42,869 nucleotides of DNA, taken from contig MNYW01000182.1 in the NCBI GenBank assembly GCA_001873295.1, positions 1-42,869 of the forward strand, read 5' to 3'. Below are positions 16,075 through 25,452 of the stretch, one piece after another. The first letter of the stretch is position 1. The number at the start of each line of letters is the position of its first letter. Under the pieces are notes generated by a model. The model worked only from the letters and a program-made list of their open reading frames with translations. It searched no databases and was not told where the DNA came from. This DNA comes from Nitrospirae bacterium CG2_30_70_394 (GTDB taxonomy: Bacteria; CG2-30-53-67; CG2-30-70-394). The position numbers and the translations under genes were made by a program.

Positions 16075-16917
16075 TCAGAAAAACTCGACCACCACCCGCT
16101 TCGGAATGATCCCCGCCTCGGCGGCGCGGTCGAGAAAGAGCTGCACCGAGCGCCGGCCGGCGTCGCCGTAGTCGAGGGTGCGGTCGTTGACGTACAGGGC
16201 CACGAAGCGATCCGCGAGCGCCGGGTCCAGGCCGCGGCCATAGCGCATGGCGTGGACCAGGGCCTCGTCGCGGTGGCCGAGGGAGTAGCGGATGGAGGCC
16301 TCGAGGATCCGCGCCACCCGGGCCATCGCCGGCTCACCAAGGTCGCGGCGGATGGCGTTGCCCCCCAGCGGCAGGGGCAAGCCGCCGGTCTCTTCCGCCC
16401 ACCACTCGCCCAGATCGACCACCTTGTGGAGGCCCGCCTGGGGGTAGGTGAGCTGGCCCTCGTGGATCAGGACCCCCGCCTCGTACTGGCCCCCGGCGAC
16501 CAGGGCGGGGATCGCGTCAAACGGCGCCGTCGCGGTCATCACCCCCGGCGTGTGCAGGCGCAGGGCGAGGGCGGCCGAGGTGAGCTCGCCGGGGATCGCC
16601 ACAGTCACCCCGGCAAGCCGTGCCGGGGCCAGCGGGGCGCGGGAGACGACCACCGGGCCGTACCCCTCGCCCATGCTTGATCCTGCGTTGAGCAGGGCGT
16701 AGCGGTCCGCCACGTGGGCAAAGGCGTGGATGGAGAGGGCGGTGATCTCCAACTCCGCCTTCAGCGCCCGCCGGTTGAGGGACTCGATCTCCTCGATCAC
16801 GTGGGCGAAGCGATAGCCGCCCGTGTCGATCAACCCCTCGCCGAGGAGGGGGAACCACATGAAGGCGTCGTCCGGGTCGGGCGAGTGGCCGAGGCGGAGG
16901 ATCGAGGCCATTGCCAT
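16075..16917 (-). CDS. mqnD: 1,4-dihydroxy-6-naphthoate synthase, futalosine-pathway menaquinone biosynthesis
   Basis: MqnD acts late in the futalosine route, converting cyclic dehypoxanthinyl futalosine to 1,4-dihydroxy-6-naphthoate, so this organism probably makes menaquinone that way. The 280 residues have the family blocks LGHSPDPDDAFMWFPLL, the HVIEEIESLNRRAL segment, ITALSIHAFAHV, NAGSSMGEGYGP and a type-2 periplasmic-binding-protein fold (PGELTSAALALRLH, EAGVLIHEGQLTYPQ). The start is set at MAMASILRLGHS, since the ORF-track extension is low-complexity. No strong ribosome site is visible. It is divergent from radC. The related MqnA is the main alternative, but the DPDDAF and SSMGEGYGP motifs favour MqnD. 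Confidence 0.88.
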   Translation of the reverse strand: MAMASILRLGHSPDPDDAFMWFPLLGEGLIDTGGYRFAHVIEEIESLNRRALKAELEITALSIHAFAHVADRYALLNAGSSMGEGYGPVVVSRAPLAPARLAGVTVAIPGELTSAALALRLHTPGVMTATAPFDAIPALVAGGQYEAGVLIHEGQLTYPQAGLHKVVDLGEWWAEETGGLPLPLGGNAIRRDLGEPAMARVARILEASIRYSLGHRDEALVHAMRYGRGLDPALADRFVALYVNDRTLDYGDAGRRSVQLFLDRAAEAGIIPKRVVVEFF

Positions 16918-17019
16918 GGAGAAGGCCGCGGATTTGGGGGAGAATCGGCCCGGCCCAGGAGGGCCACGGCCGCCCCCGCGGGCGGCGAAGGCTGACACCC
17001 AGCCGCCAGGAGGGCAACC

Positions 17020-17757
17020 ATGGCCAACCCCGCGCCAGACACGGCCGCGTCAACTACCCCGGAGCGCGTCGCCCAGCCGATCTCCGCCTGGCCTGCGGAG
17101 CAGCGGCCGCGCGAGCGGCTGATTGCGCGCGGCCCCGCGGCGCTCACCGACGCCGAGCTCCTCGCCATCTTCCTGCGCGTGGGGGTGCGTGGCCTCACCG
17201 CGGTGGATTTGGCGCACCTGCTGCTGGCGCGCTTCGGCGACCTCCACGGCCTGTACCGCGCCCCGTTCGCCGAGCTCCTGCGCGTGCGCGGCCTCGGCCC
17301 GGCGAAGGCGGCGCAGCTCGCCGCGGTCCTCGAGCTCGGCCGCCGCTACCAGCGCGAGGTGCACGAGACGCGGCCGGTGGTTGGCGACGCCGCGGCGGCG
17401 TACGGCCTCCTCGCCCCCCACTACGCCGGCCGGCGCACCGAGGCGGTCACCCTGCTCTTGCTCGACAGCGGCAACGCCCTCCTCGCCCTGATCGACGTGG
17501 CGGAGGGGACCGTGGACGGCTCGGCGGTCTACCCGCGCGAGGTGGTGCGCCGGGTGATGGCCCACGACGCGACCGGCGTGATCCTCGCCCACAACCACCC
17601 CTCCGGCCGCACCCAGCCGTCCGCGGCGGACGTGAGCCTCACGCAGCGCATCGCCGCCGCCCTGCGCGCCATCGACGTGCGCCTGCTCGACCACCTGGTG
17701 TGCGGCGAGGCGGGGTTTTACAGCTTCGCCGACCACGGCGAGGCGGCCCTGCGGTAG
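17020..17757 (+). CDS. radC: RadC family JAB-domain protein
   Basis: Residues about 20-100 carry a helix-hairpin-helix-like N-terminus (RGPAALTDAELLAIFLRVG, LLRVRGLGPAKAAQLAA). Residues about 120-245 form the RadC JAB/JAMM metalloprotease-like domain with LLLLDSGNALL, SAVYPREVVRR and the metal motif HNHPSGRTQPSAAD. The 245 residues are slightly longer than average because of an N-terminal extension. AGGAGG lies just before the ATG. The historical DNA-repair assignment of RadC has been questioned and its biochemical role is unsettled. It is followed by a decayed gene and an otherwise empty region. Confidence 0.94.
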   Translation: MANPAPDTAASTTPERVAQPISAWPAEQRPRERLIARGPAALTDAELLAIFLRVGVRGLTAVDLAHLLLARFGDLHGLYRAPFAELLRVRGLGPAKAAQLAAVLELGRRYQREVHETRPVVGDAAAAYGLLAPHYAGRRTEAVTLLLLDSGNALLALIDVAEGTVDGSAVYPREVVRRVMAHDATGVILAHNHPSGRTQPSAADVSLTQRIAAALRAIDVRLLDHLVCGEAGFYSFADHGEAALR

Positions 17758-17841
17758 AGGGCAGAGGTGCGGGGCAGGGCGAACCACCACGTTGACGCTC
17801 TAGCCGCGTCGATTCACCTTTTTGCGGTGGCTGGAAAAACG

Positions 17842-18560
17842 TAAAGGCGGCCATCCGCCTGCTGGAGGTCCAACGGTTCCTGCGCAACCGCGACCGGGCG
17901 ACCGCCTTGGGGATCTCCGCCAGGCGGCGGTCATCACCTGCACCACCCGATGGCAGCGGGAGAGCGGGCGGGCGAGGGGGAGGGTGGGGGTGGGTTACCG
18001 GCGGCCGGGGGAGGCGCGGGGCGTTTCACCTACCCCACGGCGGGATGGACCGAAGACCAGGTGGGGCAAGAGCTGGTGGAGGTGATCGACGAGGGGGTGG
18101 GATCTTCTTCGTCTCCCAGGCCGCGGAGCCGTTCGAGATCGACAGCAACCCCCTGGCCTGGCGGGTCGACAATCTCCGCGCCATGGCGGTGAAGGAGATC
18201 GCGCCACCCACGGTGCACACCCGGGTCCGCTTCGCCTGATCCGTGGAGCGACCCTGCGACCTCGTTGCCCTCTGCAACCGCGACACGGAGGCGTAGGAGT
18301 TTGCGCACCCGCCGGTGCTTTGCCTCTTGGCCATCGGCGTCCACTTCGCCTCCCGTGCCAAGGCACAGCCTTGGCCACGGCCTGCCGCGGTTCCGCGAGG
18401 TCGTCCTCGACTTTGCTGGCGTGGCGGCGGTGGATCAGGGGTTCTGCGATGGGCTCTTCCGCGTCTGGGCCCGCGCCCATCCCGAGACTCGCCTCCTGCC
18501 GGTGAGGATGAAGAGGCGGTCGCCTTCATGGTGGAACGCGCCCGCCACCACCCGAGACCG
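17842..18560 (+). pseudogene. Decayed HATPase + STAS-like (DUF4325-type) signalling gene
   Basis: No single frame is open, but fragments in different frames follow the order of one family of winged-helix/HATPase/STAS-like proteins. They are AAIRLLEVQRFLRNRDRATA and a possible LGISRQA helix (17848-17930), then QVGQELVEVIDEGVG with the HATPase DxGxG box (18060-18102). After a shift comes IFFVSQAAEPFEIDS...NLRAMAVKEIAPPTVHTRVRFA (18101-18237), ended by TGA. VHFASRAKAQ follows a TAG at 18295, then LPRFREVVLDFAGVAAVDQG...RVWARAHPETRLLPV and, after another shift, EEAVAFMVERA near 18530. The fusion of VIDEGVG directly to IFFVSQ suggests loss of the ATP-lid segment between two similar GxGIF motifs. 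At least three frameshifts and two stops are needed, so it cannot make the full protein. Confidence 0.7.
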
Positions 18561-18944
18561 CGCGGCGCGGGCCGCCGGTGCAACCGCCTCCTACCGCGAC
18601 GCCGGTAAGACCTCGCACCGTCGTCCCGGTACCCCGGGAAGAGCCGTTTCCCCTCGGCGATCCCTCCCCACCGGGCCAGCCGCGCGCAGGGCGCCGGTGA
18701 GAAATCGGCGAGGAGTCTGGCGGAGGGTGGTTCACCGTCGCCACGGCGATGGACCCGCCTTCCAGGCGGAGTCGCTCACCGACCCCAGCGCCTTGGCCGC
18801 GTAGTTGCCGTCCATGATTCGCGCCCCTTGGCGTTCATCTGCGGCAATCTCTAAAAAACGTCTTCCTGGGGCTTTCGCCGGCGCCACCGTCCTCGACCCA
18901 ACCGCCTGGTTCCACTGGCCGGCACCGTGAGTCCGACCGGCCGC
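18561..18944. other. Non-coding stretch between the decayed gene and nuoN
   Basis: No credible gene is seen. On the minus strand, downstream of nuoN, there is a GGCCGG/CCGGCC 6-bp stem (18917-18942) and a T6 run (complement of 18853-18858). They are too far apart for one classical terminator but could mark the end of the nuo transcript. A minus-strand MDGNYAAKAL fragment near 18810 is too short to assign. Confidence 0.35.
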
Positions 18945-20387
18945 CTAGAACACCGCCGCCGAGGCGCGGGCAAGGGCGAGGATCGTGTCGGGGAAGAGGC
19001 CAAGGGCGAAGACGCCGGCAATGGAGGCCGCCAAGGACCAGCGCATTGGGGTGGAGAGGAGGAGCTGGGGCTCACCCTCCGGGTCGCGCATGTACATGTA
19101 GACCACCACCCGCAGGTAGTAGTAGGCGGAGACCGCGGAGTTGAGCATCCCCACCACCGCCAGCCAGACGAGGTTCGCCTGCACCGCCCCCATGAAGATG
19201 TAGAACTTGCCGAAGAAGCCGGCGGTGGGCGGGATGCCGGCGAGCGACAGCAGGAGGACGAGCATCACCGCGCCGAGGGCGGGGTGGACCTTCGCCAGGC
19301 CGGCGAAGTGGTCGAGGCTGGCCCCCTCCGCCCCCTCGGTGCGGTTCAGCGCCGCCACCACGCCGAAGGCGCCGATGTTCATGAAGGCGTAGGAGAGCAT
19401 GTAGAACATCACCGTGGCGGAGCCCGCGGCGCCGCCCACCACCACCCCCACGAGGATGTAACCGGCGTGGGTGACGGACGAGTAGGCGAGCATCCGTTTC
19501 ACGTCGCGCTGCTGGATCGCCATCAGGTTGCCCACGGTCATGGTGATCACCGCGAGCGCGGTGAGCAGGCCGCTCCACAGGGGCGACTGGCCAGCGAGGC
19601 CACTGACGAAGATGCGCAGGATGGCGGCAAACGCCGCCGCCTCGGAGCCCACGGAGAGGAAGGCGGTAACCGGCGTCGGGGCGCCGGTGTAGACGTCGGG
19701 GCTCCAAAAGTGGAACGGCACCATGGAGACCTTGAAGCCGAGGCCAACGATCACCATGACGATCGCCAAAGCGAGCGGCGCGGCCATCGCCTCGGGGTGG
19801 GCGGCGAGGAAGGTGTGGATCTCCGGGATCGAGGTGGTGCCGGTGATCCCGTAGATCAGGGAGAAGCCGTAGAGCAGAAAGGCGGAGGAGAAGGCACCGA
19901 GGATGAAGTACTTGAGCGCCGCCTCGTTCGACCCCAGCCGGCCGCGCAAAAATCCCACCAGGCAGTAGAAGGTGATCGACATGAGCTCCAGGCCGACATA
20001 GACCACCATCAGATCGCGTGCCGAGGCCATCACCATCATCCCCAGCACGGCAAAGAGGAGCAGGGTGTAGTACTCGCCGTGCTCCATCCCCTCCTGGCGC
20101 AGGTAGCTCCCCGAGTGGAGGATCGCGAGGACCGCGGCGAGGAGGAAGACCCACTTGAAGAAGAGGGCAAAGTTGTCGACCGCGTAGCTCCCGGCAAAGG
20201 TCACCACCGGCTGGTCCCACAGGGGGATCAGGGTGGCGCCGGCGACCACCAGGATGAGGATCGCGATCGCCGCCAGGGAGCCCTTGTTCTCCTCCTGGAC
20301 GGTGAAACTCAGGAGCAGGTGGCCGAGGCCGAAGACCAGCAGGCAGAGCTCGGGGAGGATCGCGGCGTAGTGGATGGCGGGCATCAT
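18945..20387 (-). CDS. nuoN: NADH-quinone oxidoreductase subunit N
   Basis: Membrane-arm antiporter-like subunit of complex I, one of three proton-pumping subunits. I start it at the first Met of [20 protein letters not shown], whose ATG overlaps the nuoM stop as ATGA; the ORF-track 913-aa frame upstream is a shadow of nuoM. The 480 residues show the repeating helices of the family, with [22 protein letters not shown], the conserved Lys region [26 protein letters not shown] and [15 protein letters not shown]. It is the last gene of the 14-gene operon. Confidence 0.96.
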   Translation of the reverse strand: MMPAIHYAAILPELCLLVFGLGHLLLSFTVQEENKGSLAAIAILILVVAGATLIPLWDQPVVTFAGSYAVDNFALFFKWVFLLAAVLAILHSGSYLRQEGMEHGEYYTLLLFAVLGMMVMASARDLMVVYVGLELMSITFYCLVGFLRGRLGSNEAALKYFILGAFSSAFLLYGFSLIYGITGTTSIPEIHTFLAAHPEAMAAPLALAIVMVIVGLGFKVSMVPFHFWSPDVYTGAPTPVTAFLSVGSEAAAFAAILRIFVSGLAGQSPLWSGLLTALAVITMTVGNLMAIQQRDVKRMLAYSSVTHAGYILVGVVVGGAAGSATVMFYMLSYAFMNIGAFGVVAALNRTEGAEGASLDHFAGLAKVHPALGAVMLVLLLSLAGIPPTAGFFGKFYIFMGAVQANLVWLAVVGMLNSAVSAYYYLRVVVYMYMRDPEGEPQLLLSTPMRWSLAASIAGVFALGLFPDTILALARASAAVF

Positions 20388-21889
20388 GGGAGGACCCCAA
20401 TGGAGGCGACGCTCACCGGCGCCTGGGCGATCAGGTGGTTCACCGTGGGGTGGAGGATGGCGAGAAAGGGGTCGGGGTAAACGCCGATCCACACCGCCAA
20501 GACCACCAGGGGGGCGAGAACGACGAACTCCCGGACGTTCATATCCACGAGGGCGAAGTTCTTCGGGTTGTCGAGCTTGTTGAACATCACCCGCTGGAAC
20601 ATCCACAGCATGTAGCCGGCGCCGAGGATGATCCCAAAGGCGCCGACCACCGCGAACATGCGAAACGGCGAGTGGAAGACCCCGACTAGGGTGAGGAACT
20701 CCCCGACGAAGCCGTTGAGCCCCGGCAGGCCGATGGAGGACATGGTGAAGATTGAGAAGAAGACCGCGTAGATCGGCATCACCCGGGTCAGGCCGCCGAA
20801 CTCGGAGATCAAGCGGGTGTGGCGCCGCTCGTAGAGGATGCCCACCAGGAGGAAGAGGGCGCCGGTGGAGATCCCGTGGTTGATCATCTGCAGGATCCCC
20901 CCCTCCATCGCCTGCTGGTTGAGGGCGAACAGGCCGAGGGTGATGTAGCCCATGTGGGAGACGGAGGAGTAGGCGACCAGCTTCTTCAGGTCCTTCTGGG
21001 CCAGGGCCATGAGTGCCCCGTAGACGATCGCGATCCCCGACAACACCATGATCATGGGCAGGAAGCGCGGCAGGGCCGCAGGGCACATGGGGATGGCGAA
21101 GCGGAGGAAGCCGTAGGTCCCCATCTTCAGGAGCACCCCGGCGAGAATCACCGAGCCGGCGGTGGGTGCCTCCGTGTGGGCGTCGGGCAGCCAGGTGTGG
21201 AAGGGGAACATCGGCACCTTCACCGCGAAGGCGACGAACAAGGCGGCGAAGATCCAGCCCTGCATCGCCGGCGCGTAGGTCGGCACGAGGTGGGTGATGG
21301 TCTGGATGTCGAAGGTGTGGCCCGCGGCAACGTACAAGACGAGGATCGCCACCAGCATGAGGACCGAGCCGGCGAGGGTGTAGAGGAAGAACTTCACCGC
21401 CGCGTACACCCGCCGCTCGCCGCCCCACACCCCGATCAGGAGGTACATGGGGACGAGCATCGCCTCCCAAAAGAGGTAGAAGAGGAAGAAGTCGAGGGCA
21501 ATGAAGACGCCGATCATGCTGGTCTCCAAAACCAGCATGGCGATCATGAACTCCTTCACGTGGCGGGTGACCGCCGTCCAGGTGGAGAGGAGGGCGAGCA
21601 TGGAGAGCAGGGTGGTGAGGAGGATCAAGAGGAGCGAGATCCCGTCGATCCCCACGTGGTAGTCGACGCCGAGCGACGGGATCCACGCCTGCTTCTCCAC
21701 GAACTGCATCGCCGCGCGGGTGCGGTCGAAGCGCGTGGCGAGGGGCAGCGAGGCGAGGAAGGTCACCACCGAGGTGGCAAAGGCGACGTGGCGAGCGGCC
21801 GCCGCGTTGTCGCGCCGAACGCCGAGCAGGATGGCCACCGCCCCCACCAGGGGAAGGAAGGTGACGATCGACAGGATGGGAAGGGCCAT
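20384..21889 (-). CDS. nuoM: NADH-quinone oxidoreductase subunit M
   Basis: Antiporter-like proton-pumping subunit of the complex I membrane arm, 501 residues. Signature regions are [41 protein letters not shown] (key Glu of helix 5), [23 protein letters not shown] (key Lys and the helix-7 region) and [17 protein letters not shown]. It lies 46 nt after nuoL and overlaps nuoN by 4 nt. Confidence 0.97.
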   Translation of the reverse strand: MALPILSIVTFLPLVGAVAILLGVRRDNAAAARHVAFATSVVTFLASLPLATRFDRTRAAMQFVEKQAWIPSLGVDYHVGIDGISLLLILLTTLLSMLALLSTWTAVTRHVKEFMIAMLVLETSMIGVFIALDFFLFYLFWEAMLVPMYLLIGVWGGERRVYAAVKFFLYTLAGSVLMLVAILVLYVAAGHTFDIQTITHLVPTYAPAMQGWIFAALFVAFAVKVPMFPFHTWLPDAHTEAPTAGSVILAGVLLKMGTYGFLRFAIPMCPAALPRFLPMIMVLSGIAIVYGALMALAQKDLKKLVAYSSVSHMGYITLGLFALNQQAMEGGILQMINHGISTGALFLLVGILYERRHTRLISEFGGLTRVMPIYAVFFSIFTMSSIGLPGLNGFVGEFLTLVGVFHSPFRMFAVVGAFGIILGAGYMLWMFQRVMFNKLDNPKNFALVDMNVREFVVLAPLVVLAVWIGVYPDPFLAILHPTVNHLIAQAPVSVASIGVLP

Positions 21890-21935
21890 GGGGACGACCT
21901 GACCTAGAAGAGTTGCAAGGGCGCGGCAGCGGGGA

Positions 21936-23930
21936 TCACAGCCAGGTCGCCAGGGCGACCACCGCCAGGACGACCACCCCGGTGACCATGGCGGTGGCGT
22001 AGTTGTTCACCCGGCCGGTCTGGAGCGGGCGCAGGAGCGCGCCCAGGTCGCGCAGCAGGATGGCCGTACCGTTGACGATGCCGTCGATGACGAAGACGTC
22101 GAAGCCGCGGTGGAGCAAGTCGGCGAGCCTCTTGATCGAGCGGACCAAGCAGAGGTCGTAGAGCTCATCCACGAAGTATTTGTTCAGGAGCACGCCGTGG
22201 ACCATCGGGAAGCGGCGGCCGAGGGCCACCGCCGCCTCGGGACGGACGACGTAGAGGGCGAAGGCGATGGCGATCCCCACCACCCCCACCGCCACCGACA
22301 GCCCCATGAGTGCCCACGCCACCGCCGCGGCGAGTTCGTGGGCGTGGCCCGCCTGGCCATGGCCGAAGGCGGGGCTCAGGAAGGGGAGAATCCCCCCGCC
22401 CAGGTGGACCACGGACGGACCACCGAGGAGTTCGGGCCAGCCGACGAGGCCGGCGACGCAGGAGAAGAGGGCGAGGACCACCAAGGGGCGGGTCATGGAG
22501 ACCGGCGACTCGTGGATCTTCGGCGCCGCCTCCGCCGGGTAGCGGGCGCGCCCATGGAAGGTCATGAAGATCAGCCGGAACATGTAAAACGCGGTCATCA
22601 GGGCGGCCAATGCCCCCCCGCCCCAGAGGACGAGGCCAAGGCGGTCACCGTGGGCAAAGGCGCGCTCGAGGATCAGGTCCTTGGAGCAGAAGCCGGCGAG
22701 CGGCGGGATGCCGGCGATCGCTAGGGCGCCGACCACGAAGGTGCGGTAGGTGACCGGCATCTGCGTGCGCAGACCGCCCATGTTGCGCATGTCCTGCGGG
22801 TCCGCATGCACCCCGGCGGCGTGGAAGCCGTGCTCAACCGAGTGGATCACCGCCCCCGAGCAGAGAAAGAGGAGCCCCTTGAAGAAGGCGTGGGTCATCA
22901 GGTGGAAGGCGGCGACGCCGTAGGCACCCAACCCGGCGGCGAGGAACATGTAGCCGAGCTGGCTCACCGTCGAGTAGGCGAGCACCCGCTTGATGTCGTT
23001 CTGCACCAGACCAATGGAGGCGGCGAACAGGGCGGTGAAGCCGCCCACCACCGCCACCGTGTCCGCCGCCACCGGCGCGAGGTCAAAGAGGGCGGCGCAG
23101 CGCGCCACCATGTAGACGCCGGCGGTGACCATGGTCGCCGCGTGGATCAGGGCGGAGACCGGGGTGGGGCCCTCCATGGCGTCGGGGAGCCAGACGTGGA
23201 GGGGGAACTGCGCCGACTTGCCCATCGCGCCCACGAACAGGAGCAGGCAGATGAGGGTGAGGGTCGGGACCTCCATCCCCAACAAGGCGATGTTCTGGCC
23301 GGCGACCTCGCCGGCGCGGGCGAAGACCTGGTGGTAATCGAGGGTCCCGAAGGTGACCCAGATCAGGAAGACACCGAGGCCAAAGCCGAAGTCTCCCACC
23401 CGGTTCACCACGAACGCCTTCTTGCCCGCATCCGCTGCCGAGCGTTTCTCGTACCAAAAACCGATCAGGTAGTAGGAGCACACCCCCACCAGCTCCCAGC
23501 CGACATACAGCAGCAGGAAGTTGTTCGCCAACACCAGCAAGAGCATGGAGAAGGTGAACAGGGACAGGAAGGTGAAGAAGCGGCGGTAGCCCGGATCGTT
23601 CGCCATGTAGCCGGTGGAGTAGACGTGGACCGCCGAGGAGATCCCGGTGACCACCACCAGCATCATCGCGGTGAGGGGGTCCACCTGCACCCCGACGGTC
23701 ACCGCAAAGGTGCCGGCTCCAATCCAGGTGTAGAGGTCGCCGTACAGGAAGGGGGTGGAGCCCGGGTGGGTCAGGAGCCCGGCGACCATGCCGAGGGAGA
23801 GGGCGAGGGCGGCGAGGACCGCGGCGGTGGCGATGCGGTGGCTCCACGGCCTGGGGTAGAAGGTGCTGAACAGGCCATTCACGAGAAAGGCCAGAAGCGG
23901 CAAGACGAGGATCCAGACGGTGGTGGTCAT
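21936..23930 (-). CDS. nuoL: NADH-quinone oxidoreductase subunit L
   Basis: Largest antiporter-like subunit of complex I, 664 residues, at the distal end of the membrane arm. The conserved blocks are [78 protein letters not shown] and [20 protein letters not shown]. The C-terminal long amphipathic helix region ends in [15 protein letters not shown]. Its ATG is preceded almost directly by a heptamer tandem repeat rather than by a ribosome site, and the gap to nuoK is 112 nt, the second-longest gap inside the operon. Confidence 0.97.
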   Translation of the reverse strand: MTTTVWILVLPLLAFLVNGLFSTFYPRPWSHRIATAAVLAALALSLGMVAGLLTHPGSTPFLYGDLYTWIGAGTFAVTVGVQVDPLTAMMLVVVTGISSAVHVYSTGYMANDPGYRRFFTFLSLFTFSMLLLVLANNFLLLYVGWELVGVCSYYLIGFWYEKRSAADAGKKAFVVNRVGDFGFGLGVFLIWVTFGTLDYHQVFARAGEVAGQNIALLGMEVPTLTLICLLLFVGAMGKSAQFPLHVWLPDAMEGPTPVSALIHAATMVTAGVYMVARCAALFDLAPVAADTVAVVGGFTALFAASIGLVQNDIKRVLAYSTVSQLGYMFLAAGLGAYGVAAFHLMTHAFFKGLLFLCSGAVIHSVEHGFHAAGVHADPQDMRNMGGLRTQMPVTYRTFVVGALAIAGIPPLAGFCSKDLILERAFAHGDRLGLVLWGGGALAALMTAFYMFRLIFMTFHGRARYPAEAAPKIHESPVSMTRPLVVLALFSCVAGLVGWPELLGGPSVVHLGGGILPFLSPAFGHGQAGHAHELAAAVAWALMGLSVAVGVVGIAIAFALYVVRPEAAVALGRRFPMVHGVLLNKYFVDELYDLCLVRSIKRLADLLHRGFDVFVIDGIVNGTAILLRDLGALLRPLQTGRVNNYATAMVTGVVVLAVVALATWL

Positions 23931-23933
23931 GGT

Positions 23934-23961
23934 GGTCAGCTTTCGGCGTTCAGCATTCAGC
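23934..23961. repeat. Heptamer tandem repeat (four units) upstream of nuoL
   Basis: The plus strand reads GGTCAGC TTTCGGC GTTCAGC ATTCAGC, four 7-nt units of the form NNTCAGC (one with G for A). On the coding strand this is GCTGANN repeated, ending 3 nt before the nuoL ATG. Heptamer tandem repeats of similar sequence are known between genes in several bacterial groups. Confidence 0.6.
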
Positions 23962-24042
23962 GCGTGTGCAAACGGAACTCGGCCTGCCGCAATCCGTGCC
24001 CCCCGCCTCCCGCAGGCGGTGCACCGGCCGCTGAAACTCCCC

Positions 24043-24354
24043 TCACCACTTCAACAGGTTGAACTCGTCCACATTCAGGGTCGGCTTGTTGCGATAGAAG
24101 GCGATGATGATCGCCAGCCCCACCGCCGCCTCGGCCGCCGCCACGGTGAAGACAAAGAGGACGAAGACCTGCCCGGTGAGCGACTCCAGATGGCGGGAGA
24201 AGGCGACCAGGTTGAGGTTCACCGCGTTGAGCATCAGCTCCAGGGACATGAAGACCTGGATCATGTTGCGCCGCGTCAGCACCCCCACCATCCCGAGGGT
24301 GAAGAGGAGGGCGGAGAGGCACAGAGGCCACTGGAGGGGGATCGGACCGGACAT
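24043..24354 (-). CDS. nuoK: NADH-quinone oxidoreductase subunit K
   Basis: Three-helix membrane subunit of complex I next to the proton channel near NuoJ and NuoN. The 103 residues contain the conserved [19 protein letters not shown] with its functional Glu, and [22 protein letters not shown] with a second one. The ATG shares one base with the nuoJ stop (TGATG). The longer ORF-track frame is a shadow of nuoJ. Confidence 0.96.
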   Translation of the reverse strand: MSGPIPLQWPLCLSALLFTLGMVGVLTRRNMIQVFMSLELMLNAVNLNLVAFSRHLESLTGQVFVLFVFTVAAAEAAVGLAIIIAFYRNKPTLNVDEFNLLKW

Positions 24355-24863
24355 CAAAGCCTCCGCTTGGCAAGGAGGATCGCCCCGACCATCGCCACCA
24401 ACAGAATCAACGAGGCGACCTCGAAGGGCAGGAGGTAGGTGGTGAACAGGACCCCCGCCACCGACTCGACGTTGCCCTGGCTGGCGAGAAGGGCGGCGGT
24501 GGCGCTCCCGTGGGTACCCGCGAAGGTACCGCGGGCGAGGGTCACGACCAGGATCGCCCCCATCACCCCAGCGATCAGCGACGCCACCGTCGCCGAGGCG
24601 TGGCGCTGGCGCACCTTCGCCAGCTCGCGCACGTCCAAGAGCATGATCACGAAGAGGTAGAGGATGAGGATCGCTCCGGCGTAGACCATCACCTGCAAGG
24701 CGGCGATGAACTCGGCGTTGAGCAGCAAAAAGATCCCCGCCATGTGGACGAAGAAGGCGAGCATCCACAACGCCGCGTGCAACAGGTTGGAGCGGGTCAC
24801 CATCGCCGCGCCGCACCCCAAGGCGGCGACCGCGAAGTAGAGGAAGAAGAGGTGCTCAGCCAT
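24354..24863 (-). CDS. nuoJ: NADH-quinone oxidoreductase subunit J
   Basis: Membrane subunit of complex I carrying the broken helix that links quinone reduction to pumping. I start it at [18 protein letters not shown], giving 169 residues. The conserved block is [26 protein letters not shown] with the pi-bulge region VYAGAI. It overlaps nuoI by 8 nt and nuoK by 1 nt. Confidence 0.95.
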   Translation of the reverse strand: MAEHLFFLYFAVAALGCGAAMVTRSNLLHAALWMLAFFVHMAGIFLLLNAEFIAALQVMVYAGAILILYLFVIMLLDVRELAKVRQRHASATVASLIAGVMGAILVVTLARGTFAGTHGSATAALLASQGNVESVAGVLFTTYLLPFEVASLILLVAMVGAILLAKRRL

Positions 24864-25452
24864 GGACTCTCTCCCCGAGGGCATTGATCGACTCGACCGG
24901 TCCGGCCGGCTCCCCGGCGAGGAGCTGGTCGAGGGTGAGGATCATGCCCCGGCGCGAGTAGGCGGCAAGGTCGACCATCTGAGTGTCCATGCGGATCGCG
25001 TCCTCCGGACACGCCTCGACGCAGAAGCCGCAGAAGACGCACATGCCGAGGTCGATGTCGAACCGCTTCGGCCGCTTCTCGATGTTCGGGTCCGGATCCT
25101 CCTCGGCGACGATGTAGATGCAGCGCGCCGGGCAGATGGTCTCGCACATCATGCAGCCGACACAGCGCGGGCTGCCGTCGTCGCGGCGGACGATCCGGTG
25201 GCGGGTGCGCGAGCGCGGCGGGAGGTAGCGCCGCTCCTCCGGGTACTGGACGGTGACCGCGGCCTGCCTCCCCTTGGCCAGACCGACGAGGTGGAGGAAG
25301 TGATAGCCCATGTTGCGGAAGAAGTGGACGGTGGTGATCCACACCCCGCGCGCCGCCTCCACCACGTAGACCCGCTCCCAGAAGGTCAGCGGCCCGCGCT
25401 TGACCCCGCCGGCGGGGGTCACGGTACCCGGCTTGCGTGCGACCGCTTCCAC
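24856..25452 (-). CDS. nuoI: NADH-quinone oxidoreductase subunit I (2x[4Fe-4S])
   Basis: Peripheral-arm subunit carrying clusters N6a and N6b that pass electrons toward NuoB. The start is the GTG at 25452, which shares one base with the nuoH stop (TAGTG); this gives 198 residues. Both ferredoxin motifs are intact: CVGCMMCETICP and CVFCGFCVEACP. The leading region FWERVYVVEAARGVWITTVHFFRN is the amphipathic anchor seen in the family. The longer ORF-track frame lies inside nuoH. Confidence 0.95.
   Translation of the reverse strand: MEAVARKPGTVTPAGGVKRGPLTFWERVYVVEAARGVWITTVHFFRNMGYHFLHLVGLAKGRQAAVTVQYPEERRYLPPRSRTRHRIVRRDDGSPRCVGCMMCETICPARCIYIVAEEDPDPNIEKRPKRFDIDLGMCVFCGFCVEACPEDAIRMDTQMVDLAAYSRRGMILTLDQLLAGEPAGPVESINALGERVHG

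Noticed and set aside
18738-18820. Minus-strand MDGNYAAKAL fragment resembling the start of pyruvate:ferredoxin oxidoreductase
   Set aside because: The match is about eight residues and then hits a stop; too weak to assign.
18945-21686. 913-aa minus-strand open frame
   Set aside because: Only its last 480 codons are nuoN; the rest is nuoM read in another frame.
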